Assembly (NCBI GenBank): GCA_003117195.1
Contig: BDSI01000060.1
Coordinates: 490,001 to 554,000, forward strand
Reading direction: 5' to 3'
Length of the DNA stretch: 64,000 bases
Source: Eudorina sp. 2006-703-Eu-15
Taxonomy: Eukaryota; Chlorophyta; Chlorophyceae; Chlamydomonadales; Volvocaceae
In this document: positions 11,501 through 20,500 of the stretch, in pieces
Numbering within the stretch: the stretch's first letter is position 1
How the letters are laid out: each line of letters opens with the position of its first letter
The notes under the pieces: generated by a model
Told to the model about the DNA's origin: nothing
The model's input: only the letters and a program-made list of their open reading frames with translations
Database searches by the model: none
Position numbers and translations under genes: made by a program

Positions 11501-14500
11501 TCCGGCAGTACGTCAGCGCCTCGTGATAAGCCTCTAGGCCCGGGCGGCGGTCGCCTCCGCTGGTTTCGGGTGCATTCGGTAGGAGGGGGTTGCCCCACAG
11601 TGCAGCCGCCCAGCACCAGTCTCCCGGGACGAGAGGGGAGGTTCCGAAGTCTTCGAGCGGTGGCAGGTGGCCCAGAGCCCCCACGATTCGGCTGATGTCC
11701 TCTGGCATCGTGTCACCACCGAGCCAGGGCCCCGCGGCGCGGGCGGTTGTCAGTGCCCAGGGCTGGAAAGCCGGGTGGCTGAGCTCGAGGTAGGCAGACA
11801 GTGTGCGAACCCACGGGTGGCAGCCTAAGGCTCCACTGCCGTCGTCACCGCCCTCGGCGGTGGCAGCCAGGGCCCCCGCGATGAAGCGGATTGCCCAGAT
11901 CGCGTGCCGTGCGCGGATGTGTTGTCTGAGAGGCAGTAGGCCAAAACCCCCGGTAGACGGATGGCCCGCCAGGAGGCTGTGTGGCACCCCTGTCAGGCGT
12001 TGGCCGGGGTCCTCTGGGCCCTGCTGCCGGTCGACCAGGCGCGCTGTCAGCCGCTCTACGTGCTCCAGGGTGGCGTCCGGGGGAGGTCCGCCGTGCTCCA
12101 TATGCCAAGTTACGGTTTGCAGGCCGTAAGCTGACGCCGCGGTGGCTCGGCCAAAAGCCGACAGTGGGAAGCGGGATAGCCGCTGCATTCGCTTGTAGGC
12201 CACCTCGAGTAGTTTGGGCCAGTCTGGTTGGGGCGCAGACAGCTGGTTGTTGACCGGCAGGTTCAGGGCCGTGGCGGTGGTGACCACTTTGAGTCCGCTG
12301 ATGGTCTCCTGCTGCTGCGGCGGCGGCTGCTGCTGCTGCTGCGGCTGTTGCTGCCGCCGCTGTCTAGTTGCCCGTGGGTGTGGGCCCTCGGCAGGCGGTT
12401 GCGGATGCTGCGGATCTATCCTGCCCACCCGTAGCAGCTCCACTTTGTCTAGGTTGAGGCGCTGACCTGAGGCGCGGCCAAAGGTGTCCATGGCCCCCAG
12501 GAAGGAGGCCACCGATTCCTCTCCATCAATCACTGCTTCTGTGTCGTCGGCGAACTGGCAGGCTGCTGTGCGGTCTGGGTCTGACGGCCGCAATCTGATT
12601 CCCACCTCCTGGCTCCGGAGCCAGCACAGCAGGGCCTGGGCGACGAATAGGTACAGCAGAGGCGCGAGGGGGCACCCTTGGCGAACGCCCGCTTCCATCC
12701 GGACCCGCCTGGATTTGAAGCCGCTGATCATGGCGCGCGCCTGGGTGTCACTGAGTAGCAGCTGGACCCAGCCCCGCAGCTGCGGGCCTGCCCCCATCGT
12801 TTCCATTGAGGCCAGTAGGAAGCCGCGGTCGACGGTGTCATATGCTTTGGCGAAATCCAGGAACGCCAGGAGCGCTCGGCGGTTCTGTTTGCGGAGGAGG
12901 TGGGCAAGGTGGCGCAGGAATAGCACGCTAGCTCCGATGAGACGTTTGGGGAGGAAGGCCGACTGTTCGGGGCTGATAACACGGGCCAGGGCGGGTCCCA
13001 GGCGGTTGGCCAGGACTTTGGCGAGCAGCCGGTAGTCGGAGCATAGCAGCGTGATGGGGCGGTAGTTTCCGGATTGTTTGGGGTCGCCCTTCTTGTACAG
13101 CACTGTGACGATTCCCTCCAGGAAGCCGACCGGCAACTGCCCCGTTGTGCCGATGGCTGTGAAGAGGTTCGCCATGGTGCTGCCAATCACGGGCCAGAAC
13201 TTCCGGTACAGATCGGCAGGGATGCCATCCCACCCGGGTGCCTTGCCTGGCTGGCTCTTGACCAGCGCGACCCGTACTTCCTCAGTCGTGATGGTCTTGG
13301 CGCCAAGCTGCACATCTTCTTCCGCCGGGAGTCGGATGCCACTGGCGGCCAGCTGGTCCAGGACTGTCTGCCGGGCTGTGGGGCAGATGTACTCAGGTTT
13401 GCGGCATACCTCGGCCCAGAAGTCGGCAACAACTTGCGGCAGCTGGGCTGGGTTGGTCACTAGTCGGCCGGACTTTGCCTGGAGGGCAACGGGGGCAGGC
13501 TGCTGTTCGGCAGCTTGGGCTTGCAGGAACGCCGTCAGCGCCGGACCAGCACGCTCCCCTGCCCGCAGCCAGTGGGCCCGAGTTTCCCGGGCTGCCTCGC
13601 GGCTGTCCTCCCGGTGGGCCTTCGCCAGGGCTGATTGTGCCTCCGCGAGCTGTTTGAGGGCTTCGGGTGCTGTCGGGGTCGCGTCGACTACCTGTTGTGC
13701 TCGTTTGACTGCCGCAAGCGCTTCCCGTGCACGGGTGCCAGGCCGCTGCCGCCGCCTTTGGGCTACCTTGTTCAGTCGATGGGCCAGGTCGGCGAGGCGG
13801 CGTTTGAAGCCTGGCCACCACGCGATCAGGTTAGCAGGGTGTTCCTCCACTGATGGGGCCGCTGAGCACTGGGCCCCAATCCAAGCCGACATGCTAGCCG
13901 CTAGGTCCTCGTGTGCTGTGAACGCCAGCCGTACCCGGCGGATGCCGGGGCCCCTGGCCTCCGTCTGGCGCGGCAGTAGGTGCAGGGATGCGATTCGGTG
14001 GTCAGATGGGGAGTGGAAGGTGATGGAGGTCTGGCAGACGTACAGCAGCATTGGCTGGTTGATGTAGATCCGGTCGAGACGGGAGCCACCCGGGGAGGGC
14101 GCGTGGTACACATGTGTAAAGTCGCGGCGCTGGGGATGGAGGTGGCGATGGCTGTCGACCATGGCTGGGCCTGCTTCTCGGAGCTGACGGGCACTCGCCC
14201 GGTCTCCCCGCCGACCATCCGGCCCCGCACTGGAGTCGAGGGCCGGGTCCTCGACAAAATTGAAATCTCCTGCCCAGATGAGGGTGGTGGCCCCCTCAGT
14301 GGTGGCTTGTGTCGCCGTGGCGGCCAGGACGCTGCCGAGCAGCTGGGTACGGGCCTCTACTGCTGCCGCTGTTGTGCCCGGGGGGACATAGGCGTTGCAG
14401 ATGCGGAGGCGGTGTCCTCCCCAGTGTAGCAGGCAGTGCGTGAAGCGGCCCTTCAGGTTCGCGGGGAGATCGAGTGGCGGGGCCGAGTCTGTTGCTGCCG

Positions 14501-17500
14501 CGAGGCCTTGCCGTACCAGGATGAGGACCCCGGCCGTGTGTGGCGAGTTTGACCATGAGTGCGCTGCCACCTTCCAGCCTGGTGTGTGGACCCGTTGGGC
14601 TGCATGGCGCAGGTCTCGCTCAAATAAACATTGCTGCTGGATGTTGGTGTGGTGAGTCTCCTGCAGGCATATCACATCCAGCCGCAGCGCGGCCCATTGC
14701 CGTACAGCCGCCTGAAGCTTGTTCGCCTGCGACCCAAGCAGGCCACGCACATTGTGTGTAGCAATTCGTAGCGGATGCCCATGTGCTGCCGCCGTCCGTT
14801 GTCGAATCCTCCTGTTTCGTGCGTTGGGCATTCAAGCGGTTGGCGAGACGGGGGGAGGGGGGGTGTCCTCCTCCATGGCTCGTGGGCCGGCTGTTGGGTT
14901 GGGTTCCTGCGGGCTCTCGTGCTGCGGCGGGTCGGCGGTGGCCTGGGTAGCGGTGTCCCCTACGGGGAGCAGGAGCTGCAGACTGGGGCCGGGCTGGGAT
15001 CCATCTGGGGCGGGCTCTCCTGTCTGGTCGTCCGGTTCAGCATCGTGCTTCAGGCTGGCTTGCCTGGCCGCTGCCTTCGCTGCCCTGGCTGATGCCGTCT
15101 GTTCCCGCATGAGCTCACGCTGCACTTCTTGAGGCAGGTGCGCGACCTTCTTACGGTGTTTGCCTACGTGGCCATTGGCCACTCGGGGGGTCTTGGGGTT
15201 GTCTGTCGGGGCCCGGCTGCGTGAGCGGGACCGGGAGCCCGAGCCTCTGGCCTTGGCGGATTTGGCTCCTGATGGGGGCTGGGTGGTCCCATCGGCCCTC
15301 GGAGGGCGGCCTCGGCGCTCGACCGTCGTCCACTCGCCCTGTCCATCGGCAGTTGGCGGGGTTGTCTGGGCCTGATTGGGCTGCACCGCTGGTACTGGCG
15401 CTGGCTGGGGTAACGGGGCAGGTGGAGGTAGTAGGAGCGGTGGGGGTGGTGGGGGCGGCGGAGGGGGGGCCAGGGCGACAGCTGGTGGGTTGCCGGGGGC
15501 CGGCTGCTTTGGCGACGGATCGGACGCTGGGCCAGCGGGTGCCGCTGTTGTCATGGGGGCCAGGCCAGGGGCTGGCTGCTGGTCACGAAGCCCTTCCGCG
15601 GCTGTGGGCTGGCCGGCGGTTGCCTGGCTGGGGTCGGGCACCGCCTGTTGTCTGGTCCCCGGCCTTGGGAGTACAGTCTGATGTGCATCTGCCGGCGGAA
15701 CGGTGTGCTGCTGGGGCTCCCCAGTTGCTCTTATGCCACGGACCCGTGCAGCCCAGGACATCGCGGCGCCTCCAGTGCCAGGTTGCTGGGCGGCCCCGGC
15801 GCCAGCTGCACTCGCGGGGATCGTTAGGGCTGGCGGCTGCTGGCTGATGCTGCACCGTTGGCGCAGGAGTTCCGTCCGTGCCGGGGGTTTGCACGGCATG
15901 ATGAAGGGCGCCGTCTCCGGGGTGGGTGGCCGCTTGAGAGTGGTGAGTACGCCCACGCAGTGATGTTTGTCCTTGCTACGGCCAAGCTCGTATTCCAGCG
16001 TGCCCGGCAGGCTGGGGCTTGACGGGTCTAGCAGGACATGCCAGGTGTCAGCCATGATCGTGGCCGTGAGTCGGCTGAACTCCAGTGGGCTGCGGGGCTG
16101 GTCCTGGGTGCTGTACACCTGTGCCAGGAAGGAGGCTGCTCCCGCGTAGGTGAGGCCGACGGGAAGGCCTTTGATTTCCCACGGCGTTGGCAGGACCTTG
16201 TGGATGTTCTTGACTTGGAATTCTACCGGTACAGCTGCCTCCTGGGGAAGGAGCCGCACGCCGCCTGGGATCACCAGTCTGCCGCCGTTGAAGACGGTAC
16301 GGTTCGCGGTGATCGTTCTCATCCCGCCGGCAGGCACCAGTACCGCGAGCTCCAGCGCTATGCAGCCATTGCCCGCTTTGTAGAGGCTGCGCTTGCTAAA
16401 ACGGGGCCCACCGGTCTGCTCGTGCACATCGGACGGGATTGCCCGAACGAGTGTGCTCTGGAGTGCGTATCCCAGCGGTCCGTGGAGCTGGGCGTAAATG
16501 TCCGATATCGTCGATCCCGCCGGCCAATGGAGAACTAGCTCCAGCGTCTCCTGGTCGATAAATACCGAGTCATGCGGCGACACAGGCCCGTATAGGTCTG
16601 CTGCATAAATCTTCCTTCTGGCCGTTTGTGTAGCCCCAGTGTTCGGCTCGGTTGCCGTGGCTGTCGCCTGTCCATTTAAACTTGGCGACCCTGTCGCTCG
16701 CTGCGCGTTGCCGTTTTCGTTCATAGCTTTGTTCAGATATTTAAAGCATCATTTTAATTGATCAACTTCCGCGGAAACGCTTGTGTGCGCGACCTAGCTG
16801 TGAGACAGCTAGCAGTCGCGCGTTGCTTGCGCGTATGTATGTATGTATGTATGTATGTATGTATGTATGTATGTATGTATATATATATAATGTATGTATA
16901 TATATATACATACATATATATATATATACCTATATATAGGTATATATATACACCTATCTGCCATCTTATGTTGCTTCCCTACCTACCCAACCTCGCTTTT
17001 TCTTCGTCCATACATGCATGTATGCACGCAGGGTGTTGAGGTGTCGTTTCCTATCTGGGCGGAGCCGCCCACAGAGATGAAAATCGGCTTGGCCAGCGTC
17101 GCCTACAGTGGCCAGTCCTCCGCCCTGCAGCTGCCCCTGAAGGGCGTTTGGGACTACAGCGCCGGCAGGGGCATAGGCAGCCGCGATGACATCGGAGTGC
17201 CCAGCAACATCATCTTGGGCGGCTTTGTGGAACTCAGCATGGGCCTCATGGCGGGAGAAGAAAAAGTCGCCACCGTCACTATTTCCGGCACCCTTGACCT
17301 CTCCATAAGTACGGTTAGCTAGCTAGATGTATGTATGTATGTATGTAGTGTGATGATCTATGTATGTATGTGATCCAACTAGCTAGCTAACCATCCACAC
17401 ACATTCATCCGTACATAGCACACCATCGCAATTTGTTTCCTTGACCATGCCACTTGACATAGGTGCTGCTATCTGTAGTTTCCGTCACTTGTACGCATGC

Positions 17501-20500
17501 ATGCATGCATATACATGGATGGACCTGATGGGTCATCACACATGCATGCACACATACATTGCATACATCAAGCGTGCGCGCATGTATGTACCGATGTGCC
17601 TTTTTGCTCCTTTAAAAACAACTGTACTGGTTCTGTTAGATCTGGACCCTGCCGGCGACGGCCCAGGCGGCGCGGACCACACATTTGCAATTAAGTCGAC
17701 CGCTGCCGCACCTTCGGTGAGTCACTAGTGCACGCACCAAGCAAGGGCTGACTGCGTGGTGCTGGATGGTGTTGATTAGCGAGGTAGCTAGGTTGAGGTA
17801 CGCAGGCAGGAGAGCAGCGACGGTATGCACACCTGTATGCATCGGTGGACCGTAGCGCGCGCGTGGCCAATCGAGGGGGCACCTACCTGCTACGTACTTA
17901 TGTATGCCTACTGCCTAACCAGTCGCGCACACGCAATTCTTGTCCCTCCTCATTGCGTGCCAACATATCTGGCACTACTCCTCTGACACAGATTGAGATC
18001 GCGGAGAAAATAAAGTTTGACCTGAGCGCCTTCGGCCAAATGGAGCTTCATATTTTGTGGTGGGGACATGATTGCTTGATGAGGCGTGCGTGTGTGGCGT
18101 GGGCCTTAGCTAGGGACGATCGCGTGCGTGGGCGGGGTATCGGTGCATGGTAGCTGTATGGTAAAGATAGTCGGTGGTTCGTTCGTTGCCTGCAAACGGT
18201 TGATTGTACAAACCAATGGTTCGTACACACGCATGAAAACCCTGCGTATGTACCCTGCGTGCAGCAGGTAGGGTGCAATCTCACTCCTGCTCCCTGACAC
18301 GCGCACGCGGCTGGCTGGTATCAATCTGGACCTTTTGGATTGTACCCTACGCCGGTCCGGTTAGTCGCGTGCAGACGAGCGAGCTGCACAAAAGACGGCT
18401 CGCCCATGCATGTACCCTGTATTATGCATGAACGCACGCACACGCAGGAGTCACCTAAGCAGCACCGACTGGAGCTTTCAGATGGGCCTGACCAGACATT
18501 TCGACACCAACGGGCTGTTGGCAGCGGTGCCCGTCATTGGCAAGGCGGTACAGGGGCTGTTCGAGATGGCGGGCACTGCCAGCTTCGACATCTTCGTCGA
18601 CCGGAACCGGGTGGCGGTGATGCTGGATGTGCAGGGTGACATCAAGATCCTTCCCGCGCTCAACCTGCCCCCAGTGCACGGCGAGCTGGGCGTCCTGCTC
18701 ACCGTAGAATACGGAAGCGTGCGTAACGAGCTCCTCCCCCTACTCCCCGACACACACATACATCATCCATCCGTTGGGGCACGGTTAGGTGCCCATGGCC
18801 AGTGTCAGGCCTGGATTAATATATATGTAACACATATACACGTACATACAGCTACGTACAGCCAGCAAGCCTATTCGTTGGTTGATTGCTTGGAGTTTCC
18901 GTTTCTACGCTTGCATGCATGTATGCACATGTATGTCCGTCCAGCCATACCAGCCATGTGTTTCACGAACTGAGCCACGCACGAGATAAAGATGTATATG
19001 AGCATGCGATGTCCATGTGTGTATTGTGTGCTCTTTGTTCCTTCACAGGGCGATCCCTTCAGTGTGGGCGTCATCATCAACGGCCACCTGTACTGCCTGT
19101 CGGCATATGGTCGTGGCGTGGGCCGTGGCATTGATGTGTGCCCGTCCGGCACTGTCCGTGACCCAACGGGAGCGCTGTGTTACCCGCCCTGCAGAGAAGG
19201 CAAGATCATTGCCCAGACCATGATATACATACCAACTATGTAATGTTGTGTGCGTGTATTTTGGGAACACAGATAGGTATACATCGTGGAAATCCCCACC
19301 GGCCGCACGCAACTCTGACCTGTGTGCAGGTTTCTACATGGTTGGGCCAGTCTGCTGGCAAAGCTGCCCTCCAGACTACCCATCGGCTGGAGTCGACTGT
19401 GGCAAGCCAGGTTAGCCATTGCTACACTAGAAAGGAGGCGTGCACCGGCAACCCTGCTGCTGTTCTCGCTGTTAGTGACTTCTATGCGTGTGAATACATA
19501 CATGCCGCCCTGGTATACACCGTTCCTTGATCCCTTTGGCTGGGGTCTTCTGTGACATACATAACATACATACATACATACATACATACATACATACATA
19601 CATACATACATACATACATACATACATACATACATACATACATACATACATACATACATACATACATACATACATACATACATACATACTCCTGGTGCGC
19701 GAGGAACAGCCTCTGCAGCAGACTCCAGGAGAGCTCCGTAGACAGCTTCGGACCAGCTACCGTGCGTCTGCTTCGGCCCCCGTACCCCTTGTGCCGTGTG
19801 AGTAGTAGCGGCCAGCGCCTGCCCCCGCCCAGGTGGGGGGTGAGTGAGGCTTCTTGTAGCGTGCAGCCGTCGTTACCTTATAGCAGGTCAGCCCTGTTAG
19901 TGTTGCGTGTGTCAGCAGCCCGTCCTGAGCTTGCTTGCCTGCGTTCTCTGGTCCTGTTCTGGTTGCTTGCGAGTTAGCTGTGTGGGTCCCCGTGGGTGAG
20001 GTGGTTCTTCCCAGGTTAGCCCGTAGGTTTACTCCCCGCTTCGTGCGCCTTCGTCGAGTCTTAGCCCCGTGTGTGCGTGGCCTGTTCCGAGGGACCCCTG
20101 AGGCCCCATCATCTAGCGAGCCGGGTCTTTGGTTGGCTGGGTGGGTGTGCGGGAACTTGAGAGCAGGTCGACCCCGTTTTTGGTCTCCTTGCCGAGTGCG
20201 GAGCAGCAGCCTGCAGTCGAGTTTGCTGCTCCGGTTTGTTGCTTTTCCCAGTGCAGCGGTCGAGTAAGTCCGGCCGGGGCTCACCATGAGCCAGCTGGCG
20301 GCGGGCGTGTGAGTGCGTGTGCGTGGAGGAGTGTGAGTCTGGCGTGCGAGTGCGCGCGTGTGAGTGCTTGGCCGGCCTGCTTGCTTGGAGGGGAGCCCCG
20401 CCGGGCTCGAGCCAGGGTGTGAGGCGCGCGGCGGACATACGGACAGACAGACGGACAGACAAATCCGCGCGCCCCGCCCTGCGCTGTGGTTCGGCCCGGC

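Larger units (their letters stand above)
8745..16831 (-). mobile_element. Apparently full-length non-LTR retrotransposon (LINE, APE-RT type)
   Basis: An element of about 8.1 kb on the minus strand in intron 9 of gene A. It has a short 5'UTR with a strong hairpin (16787-16821), ORF1 (16724-14832), ORF2 with AP-endonuclease and reverse transcriptase (14831-10377), and a long 3'UTR ending at 8745 next to (CATA)n. The domain order (APE, RT, C-terminal zinc-binding segment) fits the L1-like group of LINEs. It is flanked by TATG/CATA repeats on both sides. ORF1, the APE and the RT are open, so the copy looks young. The only lesion I see is a frame break near the ORF2 C-terminus. Confidence 0.9.
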
